From contig JAEUGZ010000067.1 in NCBI GenBank assembly GCA_016794725.1, forward strand, positions 1-44,646: a stretch of DNA of 44,646 nucleotides, given 5' to 3'. Below are positions 16,299-25,058 of this stretch, piece after piece. Source of the DNA: Opitutaceae bacterium (GTDB taxonomy: Bacteria > Verrucomicrobiota > Verrucomicrobiia > Opitutales > Opitutaceae). Numbering within the stretch: position 1 is the stretch's first letter; each line of letters begins with the position of its first letter. Position numbers and translations under genes: made by a program. The notes beneath the pieces were generated by a model. It did not search any database and had not been told where the DNA came from. It saw nothing but the letters and a program-made list of their open reading frames with translations.

Positions 16299-18077
16299 TT
16301 ACCAAAAAACGATGTTCAGGAGAACTGTGCTACCGAGCACCACCACCGCGAGCGGCATCGGGCGGGCATACCACGGAGCATGATGGTCGTCGGTTGGTTT
16401 CTCGGTGAGCGAATAGACCAAGCCGCGCAGTTCCTCGTCGGTTTTATTCGGACGGGTGGCCAGCGAGATCGCGATCGTGCCGATGAAACATCCGGTGAAG
16501 GCGAAGATCGCCATCCAAAAACTCTGGGCCATCGAGCTGGCAAACAGGTGGCGCACGCCGATCCAGCCGCCCTTGAGTATTCCCACCGTCTCTCCGGCTG
16601 CGAGCGTGCTGGCGTGAAACAAGATGGCCGCAATCGTGCCGAGCAGGAGACCGAAGAACGCGCCGTGGCCGGTCGCGCGCCGCCAAAACATCCCCAGCAG
16701 AAACGTCGCGAACAACGGAGCGTTCACGAAACCGCAGATCAGCTGGAGCAGGTCCATGATATTGTTGAATTTCGCCGCCGCATACGCGAAGACGGCACTG
16801 ATCAACAATCCGAATACCGTCGTGAGCCGGCCGACTTTCACCAGGTGCGCGTCACTGGCATCGGGTTTGAACCACCGCAGGTAGAGATCGTAGGTCCACA
16901 CCGTGTTGAAGGCAGTCACATTGCCCGCCATGCCGGACATGAACGACGCCATCATCGCGGTGAGACCGATTCCGAGCATGCCGTTGGGGAAGTACTTCGC
17001 GAGCATCGCGGGCATCACCATGTTGTAGTCCGGCGTCCCGTCCGCCGTCACGGGCAATGCGATGTCGGCGGTGCCGCCGCGGTGAAAGAGCGCGATCGCG
17101 AGCATGCCCGGCAAGACAACGAGCGCGGGGAAGAGCATCTTCGGAATCGCGGCGATCACCGGCGTGCGGCGCGCGGCGTTCATGTCCTTCGCCGCCATCG
17201 CGCGCTGGATCACGAGGAAGTCCGTGCACCAGTACCCGAATGACAGCACGAACCCCAAACCCATGACCAAGCCAAACCACTCGATCCCGATCGGGTTCGA
17301 CTGCGGTTCACCCATGTGCGCCCACGACGAACTCCACGCACCGGGCATGCCTTTCGATTCCGAATAGGCGCCAAGCTGCGTCATCAACCCGTCCCATCCG
17401 CCAATGTCCTTCAACCCAAGCAACACCAACGGCAGGAGTCCGAGCACGAGGAGGAAAAATTGCAGCACCTCATTGTAGATCGCGGACGTCAGACCGCCGG
17501 AGTAAATGTAGACCAGCACGATGAGACTGGAGATCGCGATACACGCGTCGAAATTCCACCCGAGAATCGCATTGAGCAGTTTCGCGAGGGCGAACATCGA
17601 GATGCCGGAAAAAAGCACCGTCATGAAGGCAAACGACAGCGCGTTGAACGTGCGCGTCTTTTCGTCGAAACGCAGCTTGAGGTATTCCGGCACGGAGCGC
17701 GCCTTCGAGCCGTAATAAAACGGCATCATAAAAAGTCCTACGAAGAGCATGGCGGGCACCGCACCGAGCCAGTAGAAGTGACTCGTCGCGATGCCGTATT
17801 TCGCTCCCGAAGCGGCCATGCCCATCACTTCCTGCGCGCCGACATTGGCGCCGATAAAACCCAGCGCGCAAATCCACGCGGGCAGCGAGCGCCCCGATTC
17901 GAAAAAGTCCGCGCTCGTTTTCAGGTATTTGCGCAGCACCCAACCGATGCCCAGGACGAAGACAAAATAGGTTCCGAGAATCAGGTAATCGACGGCGGCG
18001 AGTTCGAGAAAGACGCGACCCGTCGAGGGAGAGGCAATGACCGCACCCGCGGCAGCGAAGATCAGCGTTGAGACCAT
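16299..18077 (-). CDS. Sodium:solute symporter (SSS family), probably for a sugar or sugar acid
   Basis: 592 residues, within the SSS range. Starts with a hydrophobic helix, then DYLILGTYFVFVLGIGW and the SSS hallmark RSLPAWICALGFIGANVGAQEVMGMAA (about 83-109). About 13-14 membrane helices are visible, with IYSGGLTSAIYNE and FMSGMAGNVTAFNTVWTYDLY as sodium-site-like segments, and a final helix (VVVLGSTVLLNIVFW). Family members import sugars, uronates or other solutes with sodium. Downstream of GH28 on the same strand and sharing its upstream palindrome, a galacturonate or oligogalacturonide substrate is plausible. Followed by the small membrane protein. Confidence 0.9.
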   Translation of the reverse strand: MVSTLIFAAAGAVIASPSTGRVFLELAAVDYLILGTYFVFVLGIGWVLRKYLKTSADFFESGRSLPAWICALGFIGANVGAQEVMGMAASGAKYGIATSHFYWLGAVPAMLFVGLFMMPFYYGSKARSVPEYLKLRFDEKTRTFNALSFAFMTVLFSGISMFALAKLLNAILGWNFDACIAISSLIVLVYIYSGGLTSAIYNEVLQFFLLVLGLLPLVLLGLKDIGGWDGLMTQLGAYSESKGMPGAWSSSWAHMGEPQSNPIGIEWFGLVMGLGFVLSFGYWCTDFLVIQRAMAAKDMNAARRTPVIAAIPKMLFPALVVLPGMLAIALFHRGGTADIALPVTADGTPDYNMVMPAMLAKYFPNGMLGIGLTAMMASFMSGMAGNVTAFNTVWTYDLYLRWFKPDASDAHLVKVGRLTTVFGLLISAVFAYAAAKFNNIMDLLQLICGFVNAPLFATFLLGMFWRRATGHGAFFGLLLGTIAAILFHASTLAAGETVGILKGGWIGVRHLFASSMAQSFWMAIFAFTGCFIGTIAISLATRPNKTDEELRGLVYSLTEKPTDDHHAPWYARPMPLAVVVLGSTVLLNIVFW

Positions 18078-18213
18078 GGGGAGTTGTTTGGGGGTGAGTC
18101 GTCGGAAAAAAGGGAAGCCGGCCTAACCGGGGCAAAGCACCGGCCCCGTCGCTTCCGCCAGCACGTAACCGAGCAACAGGCCAAACGCTGAAGCGAGGGC
18201 ATCGGTTGGTAAA

Positions 18214-18243
18214 GAAATCTTTCTCTATTTTACGAAACCTTTC
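18214..18243 (-). promoter_or_regulatory. Paired GAAA-NN-TTTC palindromes upstream of the SSS gene
   Basis: Two 10-base palindromes, GAAATCTTTC at 18214-18223 and GAAACCTTTC at 18234-18243, lie exactly 20 bases apart (two helical turns), 137 bases upstream of the SSS start. On the coding strand they read GAAAGGTTTC then GAAAGATTTC, with TAAAAT between them, a possible -10 box. The same GAGAAAGATTTC word occurs upstream of the GH28 gene. This looks like an operator for a dimeric regulator binding one DNA face. The regulator gene is not in the window. Confidence 0.55.
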
Positions 18244-18488
18244 TATGATCACAGGCACCCTTTGCTCTTCGGGAGGCTCGACACAAAACGTTGATGAGAC
18301 GATATTTCCGACTCAGATTAGGCGAATCCCCATCGGCAAGAGAAACGTCTTCTTCGCCTTGCACCATCGCCTGCATCTTCTTTCCTGGCGAAACCCCATT
18401 CCGCCGTAGCGCAATTCCACCGCACCCACACGCCGTCGGGACTCAAGCTCCGGCAGCCATGACTCTCTTGGCCGATCACTCCCAAAAA

Positions 18489-18634
18489 CCGTTCATCAAC
18501 CACGGATGAACACGGATCAACACGGATCCAAACGAGTTGAGCCAAAGTGGGCACTCCCCTGGAAGGTGAAGAACTGCATGGCCATCGAATCCGCGTTTAT
18601 CTGCGTCCATCCGCGGTTGATGAACGGATCGATC
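18489..18634. repeat. Inverted-repeat element 2 (CGGAT-type)
   Basis: CCGTTCATCAACC at 18489-18501 is repeated as an exact inverted copy at 18615-18627. The arms continue imperfectly through ACGGATGAACACGGATCAAC on the left and its counterpart from 18589 on the right. The inner segment has AAACGAGTTGAGCCAAAG, also found inverted in element 3. The right end GGATCGAT (18627-18634) matches the outer end of element 3. The element starts about 30 bases downstream of the GH28 stop, on its 3' side. Confidence 0.85.
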
Positions 18635-18665
18635 CGTTTCAACTGCGGAAAATAGGATCATCCAG

Positions 18666-20315
18666 TCACGGCACCGATCGTAGCTCGGGACTGCGATCGA
18701 CCACGAGACCGGTGACATCGGGCTTCACCACCCATGGATTGCGCTCCGCACCGGAAAGGCGCACGGACGAAAACTCAGCGCCTTTCACATCTTCCAACAT
18801 CATCACCGGACGGAGATCCGGTTTCTCGAAGCGCATCTCGATGCGGTGGACGTTGAGGTTGGCTGCGTGCCGCACCCAGAGACCGGACGCAGGCATCACA
18901 CCCCAGTAGGTCGGCTCCGGGTAGCCGCGCTCATCCTCGGGCATCGCGCGTTCACCCTGTTCCTTCGTGCCGCCGCCAAGATAGCCGAGGTAAATGTTTT
19001 CCAACCACAGGTCTTCGATCGGATGACCCGGCAGTCCGGCGATCAAGATGCCGCCCTCCGCCGAGACGTTGTGCGCGATGATGTTCGAAATACGAATGCG
19101 CCGGGCCTTGCCGACGTTCGTGCCTTCCGGGGCGCGCAGCCGCGCGCCGAGGCGGACGTAAATCGGTGCGTTGAGCACATCGCGCAGAGTGAGGTTGGTG
19201 ATTGCGATGTCTTCGAGCAGAGCCCCGTCAACGCTTTCCAGGGCCAGTCCACGGGAGTAGTCGAAAACGCAGTTCGAGATCGTGATGTTGCGGAAACCGC
19301 CGTTGGATTCGGTGCCCAGCTTGATGCGCCCGGTAGGACGGTCCTCGGTGTATCCGCGCACCCGACGCGAACGCGTGCCATCGAGGAGCGAGCCCTCATC
19401 ATACCCGCTGACGTGACAGTTGGTGATGGTGACATTCTCCGTCATACGCGCGTAGCCGAGTCCGTAGCTGCTCTTGAGGCAGATCGCGTCGTCGTAGGGC
19501 GCGTTGACGGTGCAGTTGCTCATGCGGACATTCTGGCAGGCGTCAATGTCCACGCCGTCGCGGTTGGTATCGATACGAAGATTGTCGATCGTCCAGTTGT
19601 CCACGCCGGTGGCGAGGATCGCGAAGTGCCCGCCGTGATAAATCGTGAAGTCGCGAAACGTGACATTGCGGCAGTTTTTCAGAGCGATGGCCTTGTTGCC
19701 GACCCCGGCGGGCAGCGAGTCCTTGCCGGGATGCCCGAACGGTCCGGGTTTGATCTCCGCGAGCCGTGCCAGCGCGGCAGCGGGCAGCGCGAGATCGGGA
19801 CGCTTTTCTCGAGATCGCTCCTCCGGAAGGAAGTCGCGGCGCCGACCGCGATCCCCGCGACTCAGGCCGCGTCCGTAGATTGTGCCCGGCCCGATGATGC
19901 TCACATCGGTCACGCCCTCGCCCCAGATCAGGCTGTTGCTCCAGTGCGAGTGACCGAAGTCCTGATACTGGTTCACGCCATCGTTCGGCTCCGGCGCGTC
20001 GTAACCGACAGAGAGATCCGGGCTCGGCTCTGCGGCGATCAACGTCGCGCCCGGCCCGAGGTGCAGCGTCAGGCGACTGCGCACCTGCAGTGAAAAGCTG
20101 AGGTAATTGCCCGCCGGAAAGAAAACCGTTCCACCACCATCGGCCACCGCCGCCGAGATCGCGCGGCGGATCGCGGCGGTGTCGTCGGTCGCACCGTCGC
20201 CTCGAGCACCGAACTCCCGTACGTCGACTGGCTTCGCGGCGAGCGGGCCGCGCACCGCAACCGCCACAAGTAGAAGCCCGACTGCCCATCCAGGGCGGAA
20301 ACAAGATGTGATCAT
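18666..20315 (-). CDS. Secreted GH28-family (polygalacturonase-like) glycoside hydrolase
   Basis: 549 residues with a signal peptide (hydrophobic 10-25, cleavage near PLAAKP). The mature start VDVREFGARGDGATDDTAAIRRAI is the pectate-lyase superfamily opening of right-handed beta-helix enzymes. GH28-like catalytic segments follow in order: NRDGVDIDACQNVRMSNC, YDDAICLKSS with the paired Asp residues, and RIKLGTESNGG. The usual NTD is NRD here. Likely hydrolyses galacturonan or a rhamnogalacturonan-type polysaccharide in the periplasm or outside. It lies upstream of the SSS transporter on the same strand and shares its candidate operator, suggesting a pectin-use regulon. Confidence 0.85.
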   Translation of the reverse strand: MITSCFRPGWAVGLLLVAVAVRGPLAAKPVDVREFGARGDGATDDTAAIRRAISAAVADGGGTVFFPAGNYLSFSLQVRSRLTLHLGPGATLIAAEPSPDLSVGYDAPEPNDGVNQYQDFGHSHWSNSLIWGEGVTDVSIIGPGTIYGRGLSRGDRGRRRDFLPEERSREKRPDLALPAAALARLAEIKPGPFGHPGKDSLPAGVGNKAIALKNCRNVTFRDFTIYHGGHFAILATGVDNWTIDNLRIDTNRDGVDIDACQNVRMSNCTVNAPYDDAICLKSSYGLGYARMTENVTITNCHVSGYDEGSLLDGTRSRRVRGYTEDRPTGRIKLGTESNGGFRNITISNCVFDYSRGLALESVDGALLEDIAITNLTLRDVLNAPIYVRLGARLRAPEGTNVGKARRIRISNIIAHNVSAEGGILIAGLPGHPIEDLWLENIYLGYLGGGTKEQGERAMPEDERGYPEPTYWGVMPASGLWVRHAANLNVHRIEMRFEKPDLRPVMMLEDVKGAEFSSVRLSGAERNPWVVKPDVTGLVVDRSPELRSVP

Positions 20316-20542
20316 AAAGTGAGTGCCGTCACAACGCCCGTGCCGTGTACCGGCAGGCCAAGGTCGGTCTTGTCCGCCAAGGTCGGGCCCCCCCGTGCCG
20401 TTGCGGGCCGAAGGGAGGATGCGTCAGAAGCGTGAGTATCAGGCGCCACGCGAAGGGGGATGGCGATCATCAGACACCGGCCCGCTGCGCCAAGCACGGC
20501 GAGCCGATGCTCGAAAGTCTCGTCGAGGGAGCTCGTTGTAAA

Positions 20543-20571
20543 GAAAGTTTCCTTCAATCAGGAAATCTTTC
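20543..20571 (-). promoter_or_regulatory. Paired GAAA-TTTC palindromes upstream of the GH28 gene
   Basis: GAAAGTTTC at 20543-20551 and GAAATCTTTC at 20562-20571 have centres about 19.5 bases apart, 228 bases upstream of the GH28 start. The second is identical over GAAATCTTTCTC to a site before the SSS gene. The sequence is AT-rich in a GC-rich surround and present only at these two leftward genes, as expected for a shared regulator of pectin genes. A TTGAGA overlaps one site on the coding strand but no good -10 is seen. Confidence 0.55.
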
Positions 20572-21171
20572 TCAACCAGGCCGCCCATACCTTTCAGAAC
20601 CGGGGTTCACCGGTCCAGCCCCATGGGCTCAGCCGATTCTGGCCCGGAAGCCGCAGGAACTTTCAGGTAATGGAGGGCAACTTCGGCGAGAAGTCGCCCC
20701 GCCCTTCTGAAAAGTCCCTCCCGCGGGTCAAGGCTGGGTAGAAGGGCTCACTGCCTCCGTCGGGTTCGCCGTCACATCCGCCACTGACACACGGTCGCTC
20801 CCAAACACCTGGGAGCGTTTCAACGCCCCTGCAAACGGGATCCGCCCCCACTGATCGTTCTGTTTGCGAGCAGCGACTTACCGCAGTCTCGGACAGTGGA
20901 TTCCGACGTGGGAGAGCCATGAGTACGGTCACACCGCCATGGAATCAGATTTGCGCCAGTTTCAGCTCAGGACGTAGCCTCAATCACCCCGTCCCGCGCC
21001 CGCCTTGCTTGGGACTGCCGCTATCCTCTTGGTTCTCGATGTTGCCGCCCGCTTCATATTCAATCGATGACGACGCGCCGTCAGAGAAGCAGTGTGGGGC
21101 CCACCGCGCGGACTGTGATTTCTCCGCGGCGAGGCAGCGCGACTTTCAAACTATTACCGCAGCTGAAGACA

Positions 21172-21310
21172 ATCGATCCGTTCATAAACCACGGATGGAC
21201 AAAGATAAACGCGGATCCGGAGCAGGCATGGTCGTCACTCATCAGTTGAATACTAGCTTTGGCGTAACTCGTTTGTATCCGCGTCGATCCGTGTCCATCC
21301 GTGGTTCAAT
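21172..21310. repeat. Inverted-repeat element 3 (CGGAT-type), upstream of the sulfatase gene
   Basis: AACCACGGATGGAC at 21187-21200 has an exact inverted partner, GTCCATCCGTGGTT, at 21293-21306. Outer and inner sequence aligns with element 2 in opposite orientation: ATCGATCCGTTCAT at the left end, and CAAACGAGTTACGCCAAAG on the reverse strand in the middle. It ends 37 bases before the sulfatase ATG, so if transcribed it would fold in that leader. Confidence 0.85.
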
Positions 21311-21347
21311 TGCGGATTTTGGATTCAATCTCCCACGACCACACACC

Positions 21348-22733
21348 ATGAATCGGAATTCCTCCAGGCCATGCCGCATCACCACTTTCTGCGCCCTGTT
21401 TCTCATCGGAGTGATCCTACAAGGGACAGCCGCCCGCGGCGCCCGCCCGCTCAACCTGGTCGTCCTCTACGCTGATGACTGGCGCCACGACACCCTCGGG
21501 GCGGCCGGTCATGCGGTGGTCAAAACTCCACATCTGGACCGGCTCGCGGCGCAAGGCGTCCGCTTCACTCACAACTATGTGACCACGTCGATTTGCGGAG
21601 TCAGCCGCGCCACGCTTTTCACGGGGCAGTGGATGTCGCGCCATGGCAACTCCGCCTTTGGCGCCTTCAAGACCCCCTGGGAGGAAACCTATCCAGGAAT
21701 GCTCCGCTCCCACGGCTACCACGTCGGCCACGTCGGCAAATGGCACAATGGCAAATTTCCGGGTGACCGTTTCGACTTCGGCCGCTCCTATTCCGGGACC
21801 TACTGGATGACCGCGCCCGATGGCAGCAAGATTCATGTCACCCAGAAGAACGAGGACGACTCGCTGGAGTTCCTCCGTTCCCGGCCCCGAGAGAAGCCCT
21901 TTTGCCTCACGCTCGCGTTCTTTGCCACCCATGCCGAGGACCAGAATCCCCTTCAGTACCTGCCGCAGCCTGCGAGTCTCGCACGCTACGAGGGACTGTC
22001 CATTCCAGTCCCTCCCACGGCCACCGATGAGGCGTTCCGCCGCCTGCCCGCGTTCCTGGCCAACGAGAAAAACGAGGGTCGGAACCGCTGGCACTGGCGT
22101 TTCGACACACCGGAAAAGTACCAGACGATGATGAAGAACTACTACCGGCTTGTCACGGAAGTCGATGCCGTGTGCGGCCGGGTGATGGAGGAACTTCGCC
22201 GGCAGGGCGTACTTGAGCAGACCCTGGTAATCTTCACCGGCGACAACGGGTATTTCCACGGCGAACACGGACTGGCCGACAAGTGGTACCCCTACGAGGA
22301 GAGCATCCGCACTCCGTTGATTGTCTGGGATCCCCGTTTGCCGGCCGATCGGCGCGGTCGCACGAACGGGTCCATGACTCTCAACACCGACCTCGCTCCC
22401 ACCCTGCTGGCCGCCGCGGGACTGCCGGCACCGCCCCATGCCCAGGGTTCGGACCTGTCGCCGTTGTATCTAACGGAACCCCACGCCGCCTGGAGGACGG
22501 AGTTCTTCTACGAGCACGCAACCCTTCGAGACCCGTCCTTTATTCCCTCCTCCGAGGCCCTCGTGCGAAAAGAAGAGAAGTACATCCTGTGGCCTGATTT
22601 CGGTCGGGAGCAATACTTCGCCCTACGCGACGATCCGTACGAGCAAAACGACCGGATCGGCGACCCGGCGCTGCAGTCGCGTATCGCGGACCTGCGGCGA
22701 CGATTTGCCGAGCTGAAAACAGCAGCCCGCTGA
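21348..22733 (+). CDS. Secreted type I sulfatase
   Basis: 461 residues from the ATG at 21348, which opens a signal peptide (hydrophobic 11-27, then AARGARP). The frame is open further upstream but runs through the repeat element, so the later start is preferred. Metal ligands: Asp43-Asp44 (YADDWRHD) and the [10 protein letters not shown] loop. The formylglycine site is Cys83-Gly-Val-Ser-Arg87 in [14 protein letters not shown]: Cys and Arg are kept, but the usual Pro/Ala at +2 is Val. Overall shape (about 460 residues, [15 protein letters not shown]) fits glycan sulfatases that desulfate algal or animal polysaccharides. It needs an anaerobic- or FGE-type maturase encoded elsewhere. Confidence 0.88.
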   Translation: MNRNSSRPCRITTFCALFLIGVILQGTAARGARPLNLVVLYADDWRHDTLGAAGHAVVKTPHLDRLAAQGVRFTHNYVTTSICGVSRATLFTGQWMSRHGNSAFGAFKTPWEETYPGMLRSHGYHVGHVGKWHNGKFPGDRFDFGRSYSGTYWMTAPDGSKIHVTQKNEDDSLEFLRSRPREKPFCLTLAFFATHAEDQNPLQYLPQPASLARYEGLSIPVPPTATDEAFRRLPAFLANEKNEGRNRWHWRFDTPEKYQTMMKNYYRLVTEVDAVCGRVMEELRRQGVLEQTLVIFTGDNGYFHGEHGLADKWYPYEESIRTPLIVWDPRLPADRRGRTNGSMTLNTDLAPTLLAAAGLPAPPHAQGSDLSPLYLTEPHAAWRTEFFYEHATLRDPSFIPSSEALVRKEEKYILWPDFGREQYFALRDDPYEQNDRIGDPALQSRIADLRRRFAELKTAAR

Positions 22734-23262
22734 GCGGCGGTTCAGTGGTAGCCCCTTTCGTCTCCAGAATGAGGGCCGTCACACCGGCAGCCCAGTTCCG
22801 GCTGCGCGGCAAGGCAATTGCTGTCACAATGAACCACGCGACGAAAATCGGCGTCCCCGACAATCGACGTTGAATCTCGGCTCCCGGGTCGACCGAGGTC
22901 CTGCGAACGGAAGGGGACATCGCAACTTGTCCGCCAGCCGGGCGGCGCCACCCCGCCTGAGATCCTGCGGCCACTTGTCCCGCTCCCCCGGCGGACGCAA
23001 ACAAGCGGGAGAGCGCATGGCTGGTGCACCCGGCAGACCCGTTCCCACCGAACGCGCCATCGGCATCCGTTCACCGACTGCCCCGACCAAACAGAGTTGC
23101 GGACGGACCGTCGCCCCCACGTAGCACCGTCCCTACGCTCCCCCGCCAAACAACAACCTTGCATCCAGCTCCGGTTCCCCGGGTTGAGCCGGGAGGTCGC
23201 AACCCGCCGCAGAAGCGCTGCGGATTGCAGCTCAGATTTCGATCTGGGAGCATCCTCAAAAC
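22734..23262. other. Intergenic region before the tRNA, no gene seen
   Basis: About 530 bases between the sulfatase stop and the tRNA terminator. Frames here have Arg/Gly/Pro-rich translations without recognisable motifs. Short inverted words occur (for example CGTAG...CTACG near 23120-23136, and CGCAG...CTGCG near 23211-23223), but no structured RNA can be named. Confidence 0.5.
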
Positions 23263-23297
23263 AAAAACCCCGGCAACCACTTGGTTAACCGGGGTTT
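23263..23297 (-). terminator. Rho-independent terminator of tRNA-Gly
   Basis: AAACCCCGG (23265-23273) pairs perfectly with CCGGGGTTT (23289-23297); inside, AACC/GGTT adds a short inner stem. Read leftward the hairpin is followed by a T-rich run (TTTTTGTTTT). It begins 10 bases after the tRNA 3' end. Confidence 0.9.
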
Positions 23298-23306
23298 CCA
23301 TTAAAA

Positions 23307-23382
<76 letters not shown>

Positions 23383-23397
23383 AGACAGGAGGGGGAA

Positions 23398-23424
23398 GAG
23401 ATAGAGTGGGAACTCGATCGTCAA
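23398..23424 (-). promoter_or_regulatory. Candidate promoter of tRNA-Gly
   Basis: On the reverse strand TTGACG (23419-23424) lies 15 bases before TATCTC (23398-23403), about 16-20 bases ahead of the tRNA 5' end. The -35 is a 5/6 match, but the spacer is short and the -10 is weak. Confidence 0.35.
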
Positions 23425-23459
23425 CAGGTTTTTTGGCTCAAAAGTACCCGGGCGGTGAT

Positions 23460-24905
23460 TCAGGACTCAGAAACGTCTAAATCAGGCCACTGGGCCAGTT
23501 TACGATGGAGCGTGCGGCGGCTGATGCCCATGAGTTGGGCGGCCCGGGTTCGATTTCCGCGGGCCTTGATCAGGGCCTCGTGGAGCAGGCGTTTCTCGTT
23601 TTCTTCGACCGAAAGTGTCCGATCCGAGGCTCCGGTCCATCCGGGACTCAGCCCGGGATTGGCAGACGCACCCGCCTCCCCACTCGGCAAAGCCAGGAGG
23701 TTGGATCCCGAATTCAAGGCCAGTGCGGGTTCAGCCCCACGGAACTTCGGCTCGAGGTCGTACTCTGTCATCTTGCGACCGTGCTGAAGCACCACCGCGT
23801 TCTCGGCGAAATTGCGTAGTTCACGGATGTTCCCGGGCCAGGGATAGGCCTGAAGGTGCCGCATGGCCGCCGGATCAACGACCAGGGGCGCAAACCCATT
23901 CTCCGCTGAGAAGTGCTTCAGAAAGTGCGCGAGCAGCAGAGGGATGTCGTCGGCGCGCTCCCTTAGCGCCGGAAGGGTGATGCGTACAACATTGAGGCGA
24001 AAATAGAGATCTTCGCGGAATTTCCCGTCCCTCACCATGCGCTCCAAAGAGCGGTTGGTCGCCGCGACCAGGCGCACGTCCAGCTCAAGGGGCTTGTTCC
24101 CGCCCACCCGCTCGACCGTCTTGGTCTCGAGAAACCGCAGCAGTTTGACCTGCGTGCTCGCGGTAATCTCTCCAATTTCATCGAGGAAAAGTGTTCCTCC
24201 GTCGGCCGATTCAAAGCGCCCGATGCGACGCTCGGTTGCTCCGGTGAACGCACCTCGCTCGTGACCGAAAATCTCGCTCTCCAGCAGGCTTTCCGAGAGG
24301 GCTGCGCAGTGCACCGCCACAAACGGCGCCCGGGCCCGGGGGCTGACCTGATGAATCGCCTGGGCGATCAACTCCTTTCCGGTACCGCTCTCGCCTTCGA
24401 TCAGGATGGTCGCCTTCGACGGTGCCACCAAGCGGACCCGTTCCAGCACTTCCTCCAGTTTAGGCGAATGACCGACGATGCCTTCGATGTTGAACTTGTC
24501 ATCCAAACGCTCGTGCAGCTGCTTCACTTCCACTTCGAGGGTCTTGTTCTTCAGGGCTCGCTGCACCAATATCTCGAGTCGCTCGATGTTGACGGGCTTG
24601 GTCAGAAAATCCACGGCCCCGCGTTTCATTGCCTCCACCGCCGTATCAATGTTCCCATACGCGGTCATCATGATCACTGCAGGCCGTCCAGGCATGGTCA
24701 GCGCCTTGTCGATCACCTTGAGACCGCTTTTTCCCCCTGGCATGCGCAGGTCGGTCAGAACGACATCGAACTCCTGCGACTCCATGAGGTTGAACGCCTC
24801 ATCCGCGTTGCTCGCGACTGATACGTCGTAGTTTTCCTCAAGGGCCTGCTGCAGCCCCTCGCGGGTGTGTTTTTCGTCGTCGACGATAAGTACGCTCGGG
24901 ACCAT
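23460..24905 (-). CDS. NtrC-family sigma-54-dependent response regulator
   Basis: 481 residues from the ATG at 24905 ([12 protein letters not shown]). Receiver domain about 4-118 with Asp9-Asp10, phosphoacceptor Asp52 (TDLRMP) and Lys103 (LTKP). AAA+ domain about 140-370 with Walker A GESGTGKE (171-178), the sigma-54-contacting GAFTGA loop (218-223) and Walker [12 protein letters not shown]. Fis-type helix-turn-helix at the C-terminus ([20 protein letters not shown]). All catalytic residues are present, so it should hydrolyse ATP and open sigma-54 promoters when phosphorylated by the kinase gene 153 bases upstream. I saw no clear -24/-12 promoter in the window, so its targets are probably elsewhere. 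Confidence 0.93.
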   Translation of the reverse strand: MVPSVLIVDDEKHTREGLQQALEENYDVSVASNADEAFNLMESQEFDVVLTDLRMPGGKSGLKVIDKALTMPGRPAVIMMTAYGNIDTAVEAMKRGAVDFLTKPVNIERLEILVQRALKNKTLEVEVKQLHERLDDKFNIEGIVGHSPKLEEVLERVRLVAPSKATILIEGESGTGKELIAQAIHQVSPRARAPFVAVHCAALSESLLESEIFGHERGAFTGATERRIGRFESADGGTLFLDEIGEITASTQVKLLRFLETKTVERVGGNKPLELDVRLVAATNRSLERMVRDGKFREDLYFRLNVVRITLPALRERADDIPLLLAHFLKHFSAENGFAPLVVDPAAMRHLQAYPWPGNIRELRNFAENAVVLQHGRKMTEYDLEPKFRGAEPALALNSGSNLLALPSGEAGASANPGLSPGWTGASDRTLSVEENEKRLLHEALIKARGNRTRAAQLMGISRRTLHRKLAQWPDLDVSES

Positions 24906-25058
24906 GGGGTGATTCACAGGGCGCGCCTCGAACCGGTCAAGCGCGCAGGGGGACCGGCCCCGAACCTCATGCGCCGGCTCACCCTGCTCAAATGCCTTCC
25001 TTTGAAACAAATGCAACTCGCCAGCTCAGAATCCGCTCCGGCACACCGGAACGGCCCG

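Larger units (their letters stand above)
18078..18665. other. Intergenic region between GH28 and SSS genes
   Basis: About 590 bases with no convincing gene. It carries the paired GAAA-NN-TTTC sites (18214-18243) close to the SSS gene and inverted-repeat element 2 (18489-18634) close to the GH28 stop. The middle part (about 18250-18480) shows nothing I can identify. Confidence 0.6.
20316..21347. other. Long divergent intergenic region (GH28/sulfatase)
   Basis: About 1,030 bases with no convincing gene; the frames crossing it are Pro/Arg-rich and unlike known proteins. Contents: a GCCAAGGTCGG direct repeat near 20357 and 20377, the paired palindromes at 20543-20571, and inverted-repeat element 3 at 21172-21310. 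The stretch 20600-21170 shows nothing I can name. Confidence 0.6.

Noticed and set aside
16299-20315. SSS and GH28 genes as recent horizontal transfer
   Set aside because: GCG/TCG-type codons looked somewhat denser than in neighbours by eye, but I could not compute codon statistics and no mobile gene flanks them.
20357-20390. GCCAAGGTCGG direct repeat near the GH28 start
   Set aside because: Only two short copies, with no symmetry and no second site elsewhere. Too weak to call regulatory.
18214-20571. GAAA-TTTC sites as classical KdgR boxes
   Set aside because: KdgR half-sites are separated by a longer spacer than the 1-2 bases seen here, so identity with that regulator is not supported.
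18489-21310. Inverted repeats as ends of an insertion sequence or composite transposon around the GH28 gene
   Set aside because: Elements 2 and 3 are in opposite orientation and flank the GH28 gene, but no transposase is present, each element is self-contained, and element 1 stands alone elsewhere. A composite transposon is not supported without target duplications.
20919-21347. N-terminal extension of the sulfatase frame
   Set aside because: It runs through the inverted-repeat element and lacks protein-like features, whereas the ATG at 21348 starts a normal signal peptide.
22742-23164. 140-codon leftward frame after the sulfatase
   Set aside because: Cys/Arg/Gly-rich translation with no motif or homologue I recognise; more likely non-coding.
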